A stretch of DNA of 64,000 nucleotides from Prunella strophiata (lineage: Eukaryota; Chordata; Aves; Passeriformes; Prunellidae), in contig JAZBQD010000013.1 of the NCBI GenBank assembly GCA_036583965.1, positions 8,011,763-8,075,762 of the forward strand, given 5' to 3'. The notes below the pieces were generated by a model, which worked only from the letters and a program-made list of their open reading frames with translations, ran no database searches and was not told the origin of the DNA. This document shows, piece after piece, positions 13,801 through 27,242 of the stretch (position 1 is its first letter; every line of letters starts with the position of its first letter). The position numbers and the translations under genes are program-made.

Positions 13801-16800
13801 TTTTTGAAGTAACCATGAGATTCATGTTGGAAAGGGAGCCACAGGAGCTGCTCTGTGGTTTTCTCATGCTGTGTTCACTTCCTCCATCCCCAGCATTTGT
13901 TTGCTCTGGCAGCTCCCAGCAGAGCCAGGCCTGGGCTGACTCCCTTTAGCAGGGGCAAGCAGAGCCAGCCTTGGTTCATCTACCAAGGCATTTGTCTGAG
14001 ACTTTAAATTCTCCTCTAAGTCCCAACTGCAGCTGCTGGAAATCTGTCTCCTCTCTGCCCCTCTGGCAAAAGGAGCAGAGCCTCTGAAGGGCTTGGGTCA
14101 GGCCAGGCTGCCTGTGAGCAGCCTCCTCGTGTGGGAAAGCAATATTTTGGCCCAGAGGCTTTTGCTAAAGGGAGGGAACCACATCCCAGTGCTTTGTAGA
14201 GCAGAGTCACAGAAGAGAGGCTGGGATGTATCTTGCTGTAAATGCCATTCTGTACTCTTTTGAAATAATCTTTGATAACTCAGAGAAAGGTGCAGCTGTG
14301 CCTTTCATTGAACAGCAATGAGTGTGGTGGAAACTGCTTACCCCTACTTATGCAGGCTTTTCTTTTCCATTAATAGCCATCTCTCTCCCTGGCTGGGCTG
14401 CCCTGGGCTCACTCAATCCCTGTGCTCAGCAGCCAGCATGGAAACTGTGCCACCAGCAGTTCTTGCTGCTGTCATCCAATTTTCCATGGGGTGTATAACA
14501 TTAGCAACTGGATGCAGCAGGATGTGGTGGGTTATTTCCCTGTGCTGGAATCTGTCTAATCTCCCTTTCCTGCATTATTATTGGAAGCCAGGTCTGCTGC
14601 AATTTTCCAGGCAGAGGTTAATGGGATAGATTAGCATTTTATTACTATGATTATCTTATTGTTCTTCGTGTGACACTGACCTGGAGTTTGAGGTGCTGCA
14701 TAAAACATAAAGGGGACAGGAGTCCCACTCATAAAAATAATCTTTAGATTCATACCAGGCTGGTCCTGCAGGCAGTGTGCTTGTTCCCATTCTCCTTCCC
14801 AGGCTGTTACTGGGAGCATGGTGCTTGTACCAGCTCTCTCCAACAAAGTGCCTTGTGTGTGCCTCCCCAGAGCTAGATGCAGCATAATTAGGAAGGGAAT
14901 TTAAAAGGTTTCAGCAGGAATTTTATAAAGCTCCCCAAGTCATTAAGGAATGCAAACAACAAAGAAATGGAGTGACCTTTGTGCTCTTGAGGCCTGAGAT
15001 GCTTCTGAAATCCCCCTTATTTCTGCTTGGGGCTGCCACAGCAGCTGCCAGTTGCTGCAGTGCTTGTGGAGCACATTGGTCTCTGCCCTACACCAGGGTC
15101 ACCCTTGCTGGCTTTCACAGCCTCTGGAGGGCAGTTCACCTCTGTTTCCCTTGGGATGTATTTAAATTTATTTTTTGCAAGATATGTTTGGAATTCCTTC
15201 TTCCAGTGCTGTGAAAGTTGACACCTTTGAGCACAAAATCTATTCTTTTAAAGAAAAAAAGATCTACCCTCAATCAGATATGAGTTTCTCAGCAGTTTGA
15301 AGCACTGAGTCTTAATTATGGACTTTAGAGCCTGACTGTATCAGGGCTGACTACATTTTGGTGTCTTAGCATAATGTCATAAACTAAATTTTATCTAGTG
15401 AGTTATAAGACATTAAGATCTCATTAAGGATGAACTCTTTACCCTGCAGAAGCCTGTAATGGAATTCGTGTTGTTTCCCTGTCTGTGAATCATCCTGTGA
15501 TGATGCTGCTGGCTCTGCTGTAGGCTGGATAGAGAGTGCTCCAAACAGCAACTGGATGTTTGGAATTCATCTCCAGATACTGCTGTCCTCTGTGCTGCTC
15601 AGAGGGGAGTCAAAGGAGCCAACCAGGGAAAAAAGGGAATTTTTTTTGGAGCTATTATTTGAAAAACAACGCTACTTAATTAGTGTGCAGACTGAGTGTC
15701 ACAGACCATTCCATCTCAAGCCATGGTTTCAGACCCTTTTAGAGATACAGTCTGGAAACCTAGGAAATGTAAAGCCATTGGACCTATTTCCTATTGGATT
15801 TGCTTCCATCTGGGGACAAAAAGAGCAGAATCCACCCAGGAAAAGTGGCAGAGTTTTGCATAGGTTCAGATGACTGTGTTGTGTCAGGGCAAAGAGAACA
15901 TGACCCCATATTTCTCTGGGGAAGACAGGAGGTGACAAAATAGGATTGTGGTGTGGTTCCTGGTTTTGCCTTGCTAAGCCCAGTGTCCTTGTCATGTTAC
16001 TTTGGAAGGTTGGTACTTCCTTTACAGCTCTCTGCCTCCAGGAGTTCTGTGGGCTGGGGAGGAAAAACCTGCCAGAGAAAGGACTAAACTCTGCAGCAGA
16101 CAATGCTGCAGCTGTTGATCATGGATGCAAGAGTCATTATTTTTTTTTTTTTTAATTAGATAAAGTAATGGTTGTTTTCCTCTAATGAAAGACATTTGTC
16201 TTTTCACTGAACCTCCAGCCTCCCAATCAAGATTTTTTTGCTCTGTTTTTAATTCTTTTTTCTTCCCCCTCTTTTCCCCCTTGTGCAGTCAACAACAACA
16301 GACCAGGTCTACAGCAGTTTGATGTTTATAAAGTGGTCCAATCATAGCTTCACTTCTGGGCAGGAGTAAATAAATTCATCAAGCAGTTGATGCTTTTGCT
16401 CTGCTGTTATGATAAATGTTGCCATCAATTATACCAGTATGCTCAGACTGCAAGGAGCAGAACTAGCTGCACATGCTGCCTGAGAGGAATGACAACAAGA
16501 CAATTCATGTTCCCTCTCCTTGTGCTTTGTATTCACAAGCACAACTCTCCAATTAAACTAATTTGTTTGTTTGGATTAGCCGATGGATTAAGGAATGTTT
16601 TTAGTTAACACTGGAGCATAACACACATTAATATTTTGGCAAACATGACATAATTCTCTGTGTTGGGCTGGAATCAGTGAAGTCTCTCATGTGGAGTTTC
16701 ACCAGCTCCAAATCTTTGAGGGAGCAAACTCCCTTCTGGCTGGGACCTGCCCACTGCAGCTCCAAGAGAGATCCAGGTGTCACCAGTATGGGATCTGGTG

Positions 16801-19658
16801 CCTGGCAGCTTTTGGGAATCACCTGCCTTTGGATTCCTCCAGAAGAAATGGTACCAGTCCCCTTGCTGAAGTGTTTCATGGCTTTGAGGAGGTTGGAGAG
16901 GGTAGTTTTTAGGAAATGCTATGCTGTTTCAGCTCTGAACTGGTAATAATAGGGCAGTAAATGACTTTTGTTTGGTTTCAACATTGGTTCCAGTGCCCTC
17001 GCTCTGTCATTCCTCTGTGGTGTTTTGCAGAGCCCTTGCATGATGTTTTTGCAAGAGATTTGTTAGAGAAGTGGAAACCAAACTAGCAGATAGCACATTG
17101 TAAAACCTAAACCATATTTAACATTATTGTAGACGTCCCTTTCTTTGATCACAAACTGTGAAGTTGAAGCCTTGCATGAAATGAAGGAAATTAATTAATT
17201 CAACAGAGAGTTCCCTTTCCTCCTTTGAAATTAATAAAGAGCCAGTGCCTTTCAGAATTGGACATTGTCACTAAAATACCAAGAAAAAAGCACACCTTAC
17301 AGCTCAAAGTAGAAGTAAACATACAGCATCTGCTTCTTGTGGCCCAGAGTTCAGCATGTTTATTTGATAACTGGAATTTTAAAATTAGGCAAGCAGATAC
17401 AGCCCCCATATGAATGGCTGGTGAAGCATCCATTACTTGTATTCTATAGTCCTAGATTGCCTGCATGCAGCAATTAAATCCAGAACAGAATTCTGTCTGG
17501 GGTGTGCCATCCCAAGAGCTTTATTTGCCATGTCTGCTCTTGTTCTTACCTCATTGTTTTGCTGATCAGATGCTGTGGTGTGGTAAGCTGGGCCCTGTTT
17601 TGTTTAAGAGGGAATGGAGATGAGGCGTGTCAAATACTTCTTTAATGGAAACTACTGGCATGAATTTCAGATCTTTCTGCAGGCAGGATTTGGGGCAAGG
17701 GATGTGCAATTCTTAGCATAGGATCAAAATCAAAACTTCCCTTCCTGTCTGCCTCAGTACCTCTGAGGAGACAACATAAATGACAATCCAGTCTGTGTAA
17801 ACAGCAGTTGTTATTTGTGATATTCTTGGCAAAAACAAAACAAGAATAAAAAATGCTGCAAATTGCTGTTACACTAGGAGGTGTGAGGCCAGGGATCAAC
17901 CCAGCTGTGAAGACAGCCCTGAGCAGGGGCAGCAATCCCTGTGTGCATGAGACTGCTGTGAGCACAGGGAATTCAGGCAGCTGGCTCCCTGTGGCTCAGC
18001 TCACTTCTCTGATCCAGCCAGGATCAGTGGTGACTTCAAGGAAAGCTCTGTGAGGAGTGCAAGTTTTCAAACTGGGACTGGGATGCTCTGTGGGTCCCAC
18101 ATCACACATTCAGCCTGTGCTGGTTTGTTCCAGTGCAGCACGTGGGCTGGGGGCACTGGAGCATGAACTGAAAAACACAATATGCAGCATCCTTATTAAA
18201 CACAGGGCATGGGCTCTGAAAGGAGGAAGGCTGGACCGTGTAATCTGTTCTGCAGAGAACAATTGTGCCAGAGTTTGTAAATGACATTTACAAATGATCA
18301 GAGGAATGCTGTGCTAATAGCATCCAGACAAAACAGTTCTCTGGAAGATAAGAAATGGGCTTCAGTCCTCAGAGCCTTTCTTTGTCTGCAGAAAAAGGAT
18401 TTTGTCTTTTTAGCATTTCTTCCAAGGATACATCTGCCTGCTTATCAAGAACTCAGGCTTTCAACTAACAGAGTTCTGAGTTTCTAAAGGTGCTTTTGTG
18501 TGTTTGCAAGTTGCAGGCTGGTTGTGGGCATCATTTACTCTGCTGTCCTGCTGGCTACTTCCTTATCTGCTGTGACACAAGTGACAAATGCAATTATGTC
18601 AGGGTAAAGGAAGTGTTTGATTTCCAGCCTCTGCTAAGGAAGCAGTGCAAGTCTCCTGGTGCTGCCCTCTGCATGGGGTGGGCACCCTGCTTTCCTCAGG
18701 TGGGCAGCAAGCAAGTGAAGATCCTGACTGATTTTTCACATTAGAAAAGCCCATCCTATACTTTGATGGGCTCCTGCATGAGTGCATAGTGCTGGGGTTT
18801 GAACATCACAGCCAACATGGAAAAGGATTTTCTGATTCCCTGCAATCCCTGATGTTCCAATGATGGATTCTGGGATTCAGAAGTGAAACAACAACATTCC
18901 AGTGCCTCCAGCTCTGGGCTCCTGTAAGTGTAGCTGCTTTGGTGGACAAAGATTGTGTTTGCATCAGTTCATTGCACCCTCTGACACCCCACTTTTTATT
19001 TTGTGCAGTAGCTGTAGAATGTTCTGAGCTAACCAGTCTGCTCCTGATCTAATTGTGATGGGCCAGAGTGGTGACACATGAGAAAGAAAGAAATCAATCA
19101 ATCTGATTTTGAAGAGAATTCATTTTTCTTGAGTGAATTGTCTGTGGAGACAGAAAGTGACAACTCATGTAGGTGGTCCAGCAAGTTGCCTTGCCATGAG
19201 TTAATGGAGGGATGTTTCTTCCCAGACAGACCACCCACCCTCCCCTGTCCCTTCCTCCTCCCCTCAACTCCTCCAGAAATTCTCAAAATAGTGCTGAATA
19301 CCAGTGCTATTTAACTGGAGAGGAAAAACTTGCTATAAATACAAGCAAAAATAACAGAGTCACAGTGTACCTCACGACTCAGGACTTTGTAAAGTTTTCT
19401 TGGCTGAGACAGCAAGGAATATCACAGGGACTCTGTGTTTCCAGGGAAGCTATTTTCAGTTATCGTGGAAGAGGCGAGTGTGATTTTGTACTTCCTTTTC
19501 CATCCTGCATGACTCCTTGTAAACAGGCACAGCTTAAACACAGATAATTAGGTGAAAAGGGAAGAAAGTGGTGTCTCTATGTACAAGTGATTGCTGTCAC
19601 ACTCAGGGTACTTCTCTCAGAGCAAGCTTTGTTCTGTAATTGCTGTGCAGCTGCCCGG
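7802..19658. other. Intergenic DNA, no gene seen
   Basis: There is nothing beyond scattered short frames, short mononucleotide runs (for example 14 T at 16140-16153) and a small GCTGA repeat near 10737-10753. A 195-codon frame at 10777-11364 and a 179-codon frame at 13234-13773 show no recognisable domain. Both are matched by open frames on the opposite strand, as expected in moderately GC-rich non-coding DNA. Confidence 0.6.
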
Positions 19659-20274
19659 AGAGGGCTGGTTTATATTTACCTGTTGAGAGGGCTGGTTTAT
19701 ATTTACCTGTTGAGAGGGCTGGTTTATATTTACCTGTTGAAAGGGCTGGTTTATATTTACCTGTTGAGAGGGCTGGTTTATATTTACCTGTTGAGAGGGC
19801 TGGTTTATATTTACCTGTTGAGAGGGCTGGTTTATATTTACCTGTTGAAGGGCTGGTTTATATTTACCTGTTGAGAAGGCTGGTTTATATTTACCTGTTG
19901 AGAGGGCTGGTTTATATTTACCTGTTGAGAGGACTATTTTATATTTACCTGTTAAGAGGGCTGGTTTATATTTACCTGTTGAAAGGGCTGGTTTATATTT
20001 ACCTGTTGAGAGGGCTGGTTTATATTTACCTGTTGAGAGGGCTATTTTATATTTACCTGTTGAGAGGGCTGGTTTATATTTACCTGTTGAGAGGGCTGGT
20101 TTATATTTACCTGTTGAGAGGGCTGGTTTATATTTACCTGTTGAGAGGGCTGGTTTATATTTACCTGTTGAGAGGGCTGGTTTATATTTACCTGTTGAGA
20201 GGCTGGTTTATATTTACCTGTTAAGAGGGCTGGTTTATATTTACCTGTTGAAAGGGCTGGTTTATATTTACCTG
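19659..20274. repeat. 27-bp minisatellite, 23 copies
   Basis: The unit is GGCTGGTTTATATTTACCTG followed by TTGAGAG. I count 23 occurrences of the ATATTTACCTG core. Most copies are identical. Variants include GGCTATTTTATA or GGACTATTTTATA (three bases changed relative to the main unit), TTAAGAG or TTGAAAG spacers, and two or three copies shortened by a base or two (near 19847 and 20207). Because 27 is a multiple of three and the unit lacks stops in some frames, long frames reading RAGLYLPVE or GLVYIYLLR arise. They are by-products and not genes. The array lies about 14 kb upstream of the GALNT9 island. Confidence 0.97.
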
Positions 20275-21345
20275 GCAGGACTTTCAGGAGCAATGCAAAT
20301 TTGGCTGCTCAGGTGAATCTCTGGGCTTGGTCCCTGTGGATGCCTCAGCTTTCACATCCCTGGGGCACCTTGTGTTAGCAGCTCTGGTGAATGGGGACAG
20401 GTTTGCCACATGCTCACCTGTGGTGAAGGTATTTTTGAGGTGTGTTTTCCATTCAGTGTGGAGCACAGTGTCAGGTATGGCACTCCCTGGTACATCAGAT
20501 AAACAGATTTATTTTCCCCCAGCTCTCTGCTGTGGCCATTGCTGGCAGGGAACTGAGCCAGGCTCTGCAGGGAGGATCAGACAAAGGAGCCACAGCTCCA
20601 CACTGCAGCAGGGCCTGGGCTGCTCTGCAAGGGGAGCCAGGCAGGTGGAGGAAAAGCTGTTTTGAATCTCAGCTGATTGTAAATGATGAGTTATCAGGGG
20701 GCATAAAGAGGGAGGCACTGTACCTTTCATAACACCAATACTCTTTGTTAGACCACAGACAAAAGTAGGCTTTGACTTGAGACTACAGGAGAATACAAAA
20801 TGAGAGCCTGTACAGATGGAACATATTGATCTTCCCTTTATCTTTTCAAAGCATTCCTCTTTTGTCAAGGGGTCCTACTTTTTGTACAGCATGTCCCTAT
20901 CTTCCAATACTTTGTGCATTTCAATGCTCATATTTTAGGGAAATACAGCATTCATGTGTTCTGTAATTTTTTTTTTTTTTAACTGAATATTTGTGAGTGA
21001 TGAAAAACATACATTTTCAAACAAAAAGTTACTCTGAATTGAGATAGTACAACCAGGTAGGATCCTGGCCTGGAATGAAAGCACAGTTTCATGTTCCTCA
21101 CTGAGGGTATATTGATTTATATGAACTAAACATCTTTTTCTCTAAGCCCCAGATCAGAGTGGGTTGTTTTGAAGCATGCTGTCTCCTATAAACTTGAAAA
21201 GGAAAGGCTTTACTAAGGAGTCTGCAGATATACAAATAATTGGTTTGTTTGTTCCCTTGTTGACTAAATCAAAACATTGGTAAAGAGAAATATCCAGACC
21301 AAAATGAATTATTTGAGCTTTTTCACTGAAATATATAGTGAAATC

Positions 21346-21377
21346 CATATATATATATATGTGTGTATATGTATATA
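21346..21377. repeat. (AT)n/(GT)n short microsatellite
   Basis: Alternating AT for about 15 bases, followed by GTGTGTATATGTATATA. Short and simple. Confidence 0.8.
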
Positions 21378-23470
21378 AAAGTGAAAGTTCTTCAGTCAGA
21401 ATTGGCCCACATCATGTCAGGGCATCATTTAGAAATGTAGAACTTGAAAGTGTGGAAAGATGTGAAAATTTTGAAACAAATTCATCTTTTTAAGGTTTAT
21501 TTGGGAAAAATAATCCTACTAACAGTTGCAGTGAATTTATTTTGGGGTGCCTGAAGTCTGTTTTCAATGGATGCAATCCCAGGTTAGCCAAGCCCCTTGT
21601 CCCCAGAGTTCTGTTCAGTCACTCCCATGTTCTGACAACACATTAATGGGCCATGGTGAAATTCCAGGAAATCAGGGTTGAATAATGCCTTCTAATAAAA
21701 TATAGTGGTGCAATACAATAAAACACACACAACCATTATTCAAGGTGCAAACCTTTAGAAAAGCTCTTATGTTTTTGGTTTTTTTCAGTGAGGAAACAAT
21801 TGAATCTGTCCCAAATCAGCTTCTTAATCCACAGCTGCTATAAATCAAAGAAGAGAATTAAGTTTCAATTGACTTTACTGGCTTTGAGCATTAAACAAGA
21901 ATAACTTGAAAGATGGAGGGAACTCTGCAATTTAAAATTCAAATGCCTTGCCCTGCTGAGCTCACCAGAGTGCAGCTGAGGGTGCTGCAGGGCTGCAGCA
22001 GAGCTGTTTACAGCCAGGGTGGCCCAGCTGGGGGATGACAGCAGAAATGGCAAAAAAAAAAAAAAAATGGAAAAAAAAATGGGACTTGCAAATATGTAAG
22101 TGTTGAATGATTCCTTGTTCTGTATTAACTTCCCAAATTGAGAAGTTATCAGGATTGGAACCATTCAAAATGTCAGATGTGGCAATGGGATGCAAATATC
22201 ATCATCTGATCAAATATTAACATCTGAATATTATCATCTTATTCATCTGAAGAATAATGGAATTTTCCAGACCATCATTTTGGAGGGTTTTCTTTTTCCC
22301 ATTTCTTCTTTTATTATTTCAAGTTTTTCTTTCAACTCGGTATGGAATGTTTGTATTTCTTTTCTAATCATGTGAGTTCTTTCATGAAAGTAAAAATAAG
22401 TGGAGTGCCACAAGCTTTCTATCTGCAATTTTTTCACAGGTTTTAAAGGAACCTGAATAAATTACTGGATTTCTTTCTTCTTTTCAACAAGGAAAAGCTT
22501 TGTGTCTTTATAAACTCTTTTACTTCTAAAAGCAACAGAGAAGTCATAGGTCTAAGGAGTTGAGTAATTTGATTTTGCTGTACTTTGATGGAAAATGGGA
22601 ATTTACCCTCAAATCTGGTAAATCTGAGATGAGTATTTTTTAAAGGCTGTGCAGGTATTTACAGTCAGTCCTACAGTTTGTTTGCTGGGATTTCAGTGCT
22701 ACTTTGAAATATCACCTGTTATTGTCCTTGTTATTTTAATGGACCATTCCAGAGGGTAGCAGAGTTAACCACCAGCATTTGTTAAGTGCCAGCTCCATTT
22801 CCAACTCTCACCAACAGGAAAACACACAGAGAAAAATTCCCCTTCTGTCTTGCCTTCAGCATGATCCTTCCTTCAGCTTTGCTGTAAATCTGTGCAAAGT
22901 GATATTGATTCCTTTCAGTGTCCTTGCTTGAAAGGCTGGGGCACCTTTTCATTTTGGTTTGATGTTCTGGAAAGGTCACTGTGTTCTGAGGCCATCTCCC
23001 ACTGAAGTTAAGCTTGGGGCTGAGCTGATGGGAACTGCAGCAGCTCCATTCACAGCTGCAGGATCAGGCCATGGTGTGAAAAAAAAATGCTTGAGGCATT
23101 TTAAAAAGACATGAATCTTGGGATTTATTTGTGAATATCAATATTAATATTGAATTCAGTAAAAATTAAAAAGAGAAGGAATTAGTATGAAAGAGCAAAA
23201 GAACTGCAAGAAGCAAACAAACAAACATTACTTTTTAATTGGGTTGTGTATTTTCTAATTCCCTTTCTAATCCAGTATAAGCAGCTGGCTTGTGACAATA
23301 AATTCCCAAAAGACTAAAGAATTTTCCTCTAGCATACCAAATTGTGTCCATCATGGCACTGTTCAGTATCTTGTTGGCTATCAGATCTCAGCTTTTCATT
23401 CCATAAAACAAAGGGATCTTGTCTTCTGTCTTCTCTGCACCCCAAAATCCCATTGGGCTGGGAATTTTTA

Positions 23471-23515
23471 TAGAATCATGGAATGGTTTAGGTTGGAAAG
23501 GTCCAACCATAAAAC
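23471..23515 (-). mobile_element. CR1 LINE 3' tail fragment, inverted
   Basis: On the + strand the segments 'tatagaatcatggaatggtt' and 'taggttggaaaggtccaacc' are the reverse complement of the CR1 terminus, which on its own strand reads ggttggacc, then ttccaacctaaaccattc, then atgattctata. Compared with typical copies, the central part between the two 'ggtt/gtcc' blocks is deleted. Only about 45 bases are recognisable. Confidence 0.75.
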
Positions 23516-26085
23516 TGAATTATCTAGTTACAGGGTTTGCTGTGGTTTAGAGGAGTGGATAGGAATGCTCCTTCTCTGGCTGTTTTGACACCACCAGGTT
23601 TGCTGCAAGTTCACAATCATGCAGTTGAGGAACAAGGTGATGGAAGATGTGGCTCAGAACTTGTGTGTGCCACAGAAATTGCACTTTGTTTGAGATGAAT
23701 TTGGGCTACATTTATCTTAGTATTGGGCTTGTCTGCACGCCTGCAGTGTGCTTTGGAAAGCTAGGTGAGCATGAAAGAGAATACATTGCTGATTCTGAGA
23801 GAGATTTTCCTTCAAGTGAAGGTTTTACCTGGCAAAGGTCAGGCTCAGAACTGCTCGTTCAGTTCTCGTGTTTGAATTTGCACTGATGCTATGTGCAATT
23901 AGTGGTAATTAAATGAATTAACATTTTCAAGGCAGAGAATTTTCTCAACACCGTCTGCTCCTGGTATCCAGCTCTTCCATTACCATTAGTGTTATGTGGC
24001 AGCATTCACTCATCTAATTTTAGAGTAGGCTATTTAAAGAATAATCTGATGTATTCATTTATGTCCTACATAGGGTGGGTGTTATGAAGATGCTCTGCTC
24101 CTATCACTGCTGTTATCACTTGTCCTGTCTGTGTGTGACAGGTGGAAGCAGCTCCCTGTCCCAGTCAAGACCAGGGTCCTGTTGTAGATAAATGCTCCAT
24201 TCAGGCACTGGGAACAAAAAATTCAGGAAAGTGTCATGGGGGAGAAAAGAGGACTGTAAGATACATACTGAAGGATTCATCAACAGAATTCATTTAGTGG
24301 TAATCAGTAGTTGGATCTGTGACCAGTTAAAGCTAGTAGTAAAAAGTGTGCTGTGAACATCCCTTCTGGCTCCATTACAAGATTAAATTATAAATTTTCA
24401 CTTTAAGCCTTTCTTACCCTCTGTTCCAAACCTGACTTGTGCATTCCTGTACTTGAAAAGGGTGTGCCCCTTCTGAAGGCTTCCTACATCTCATTTCCTC
24501 AAACCAAACCTGCAGAACATTTTCCAGGGCAGGCAATCCCCTTCCCTTGCCTCCAGTTAGCCAGGGAACAGTGGCACCTTGTCTGGACTGGGCTCTGGAG
24601 CTTTAGGATGATGTGTTTATGGATGTGAGTCTCCTTGCACAGTGTAGTGAATGCTGTCACCACAAGAAATACATGATTCTTTCTATGCCATTCTGTCTTG
24701 TTTTAGCTCATGTGCCAGTTCCTCTGAGGCCCCTCTGTGCAATACCACAGAAGCTCCCCATGCACATACTGAGCTCAAAAATCTTGAAGACTTGGAAGGA
24801 GACCAGCTTCAGTTATTTTACCTACAAACATCAGAAAAATTTGAGGTCCTTATTAACTTCTTTTCTTTATTTTTTTTTGCCCATTCTTCCCTAGACTGTT
24901 TTGGCAAGTCCATTTGGATTCCTCTCTATTAACCTGCCTGCCTCTAGCTTCCTCCTGCCCTAATCCACTTCATGTTGTGGTGTCCTCCTTCTGTGCTCAA
25001 GAAGTTGCAGTATTTCATGTGGCAGACAATTACTGGTTCAAGAGAATTCTCCTAACCTTTTGTCAAGAGTTGAATAACCCCAGTCTGTCACTGAGCTATC
25101 CCTTAGAGTTTTCTCTGGCAGGGAATTGTACTAATTGTGTTGAACAAAGTGTGCTAACAGGCAGCAGTGCAGCTCCCTGCAAGACTCTTAAATAGCAGCT
25201 GAAAGCCCAGGATTTCAGGCCAAAGCAGGTCCTTGCTAAGCTCAGTCCAGCCATGTCCTCCTGGGGTCTGTGTGCCAATAAAAGCACCAATAAAACCCTT
25301 GCTCAGGGCTGGACAGCCCAGACACTGCTTGCTTGTTCATCTTTGGTTTGTGCAAATCAAAACCAGCTCAATGGACATGAAAAGATTTAATGTCAAGATT
25401 TAATGTCAGTGAGCTGATACCATTGGATGTGTGTTGGATAGAATATATAATAATAAACAACATAAAGAAAACTACAGACTGGATCCATCTCACATTTCCT
25501 TTGTATCAGTGGGATGTGATCTGTCCTTTATGGCTGGTATTAATGTCTGTACCACAATCAAGCCCCCAGTGTAAAACACCTCCCTGTATTTAGTATCAAA
25601 AGCAGTGAGTGATCTGTAATTAGATATTGTGATGTAGTGGCTGAAGGCAGGCACAGTATGGAATGCTGGGGAGCTTGGCCAGAGGCTTTGGTGCTGCAGC
25701 TTCACTGGGGAGAGCTTTGCTGAGAGATCCTTTTCCCTCAAAATAAGTAAATATATAAATAAATGAAGCTTTTCAATTTCATAGCCCAGAGCAAGATTAA
25801 TTAATAGGGAAAAATGCTTAATCTGTCCTGCTCACCACAGAATTAATGAATAATAGAGAATGTCTTCCCAGCATCTAGAGCTAAAAGGGTGATGAATATG
25901 TGTGCATGTCATTACCCCACCTGCAGTTCCTCTCACCATTGCACTTTTGGTGCCTCCTAACACCTTGGTTTTCCTTGTTTTTCTTGGTTTGGACTTCTTT
26001 TTGTTTTAAACTCCATATGGTCTCTAAATCAATTGAGAGGGAGATTAATAAAAGCAAATTCCGTCACTCCCCTGATGGCAAGCTG

Positions 26086-26150
26086 TCCCCAGTTTTCAGA
26101 TGGGGAAACTGAAAGCTAGAGAAGCTGTGTGGTCTGGAGCAGGAAAATAC
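26086..26150 (+). mobile_element. Possible MIR SINE relic
   Basis: The run 'cccagttttcagatgggga' followed by 'aactgaaagctagagaagc' resembles the MIR segment cccattttacagatgagga followed by aactgaggctcagagagg. It is diverged and lacks clear ends, and was judged by eye. Confidence 0.4.
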
Positions 26151-27242
26151 AGAACAGTTCTGAAAACATTTGCATAGTCCAACATAGTCTTAAATGTTCT
26201 TTTCCTACTGACTGGCTCATTTTAAGTGTGTTTAAAAAAGCCCCAAAACCCTCCAAAAACTCTCTCCAAAACTGTTAAATTGGACTTTGCCCTTTACTGG
26301 GAATATTAGGGAATCCAACTTAACTAAATGAATGTGGTTTTGTCATCCTACTTCCATCTGTCAAGGCTTCTCACTGGCATACTTTTAGGATGGAATTTTA
26401 TCATGCATCAGCCTTTAACTTTTTTTTTTTTTAAGATGAAATATTTTTAAAATACATTGAAGACTTTAATGCTAGAAATGCTTTGGTTTCTATTTAAATA
26501 TTCTGAACATCTCTGTTAAAGGCAGATACAGACTGTACTAAATGTTCATTACTCATACATACACTGTCCCTGTGAAAAACATCATACATCAGAGGCAGCA
26601 GTGATTCTTCAGACTTGCCCAGTGACAAGGCACCATAAAGCTATTCTTTACTAAAAATGTCAGTGTCAACTTTATTTGCCAAAACATGTTTTCTTCTCTC
26701 AAGCTGCCAGTTGTTGTTTCAAAATAAATGGAATCTAAAAATCTCATTATTTTTATTGTTTAAAGCCAGCATTGGGTGCAGCTCTGGGGGTCAGGAGGTA
26801 ACAATACTAATTTACCCTGGTGCTGCTGCACTTAGAATATTTAATCTCTTAGGACTTTGACATGATGGCTGGCTGTGTTTCTTAATTTTGTTGTGAAGAT
26901 GTTGCTGGAGGGCCAGGCAGCTCTTAATAATGTACATCAAGACAGAGACGAGTCAGTAATGAATATTGTATGAGGTTCTTTTCCTACCAGAGGATCAGCC
27001 TGGACAAATACCTGCACAAGCCCACAAGCCAGTTCTTCCTGGCAGAACTGGGACTGCTGCAGTGATGGCCAAAGATTAATGTGCCCTGCTGGATTCAGTG
27101 CAATTCCAGTAGCAAAATATTTTAAACTATTCTAAGCCAGGGATAATGTTCAGCTTTTTCATCAGCTTTCAGCTGGATTGACAAGGAATGTCTTTTTCAG
27201 CTCTTTTTTCCATCACCTGCTTTCCACTGGATTTGGACAAGG

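Larger units (their letters stand above)
20275..27242. other. Intergenic DNA, no gene seen
   Basis: I recognise no coding exon. The stretch holds A/T homopolymers (14 T at 20967-20980; 16 A at 22052-22067), an AT dinucleotide run, a short inverted CR1 tail and a possible MIR relic, annotated separately. The remainder is unremarkable single-copy sequence. Confidence 0.6.

Noticed and set aside
19640..20224. Regular repeats considered as a CRISPR array, and the 194-codon frame as a repeat protein
   Set aside because: Units are directly tandem with no spacers, and the genome is vertebrate. The frame starts and ends in the repeat edges with no domain or splice context.
24140..24220. Weak resemblance to an ancient amniote repeat (segment around 'cccagtcaagaccagggtcc')
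   Set aside because: The similarity is to a few short words only and I could not align flanks. It needs a RepeatMasker search before being called.
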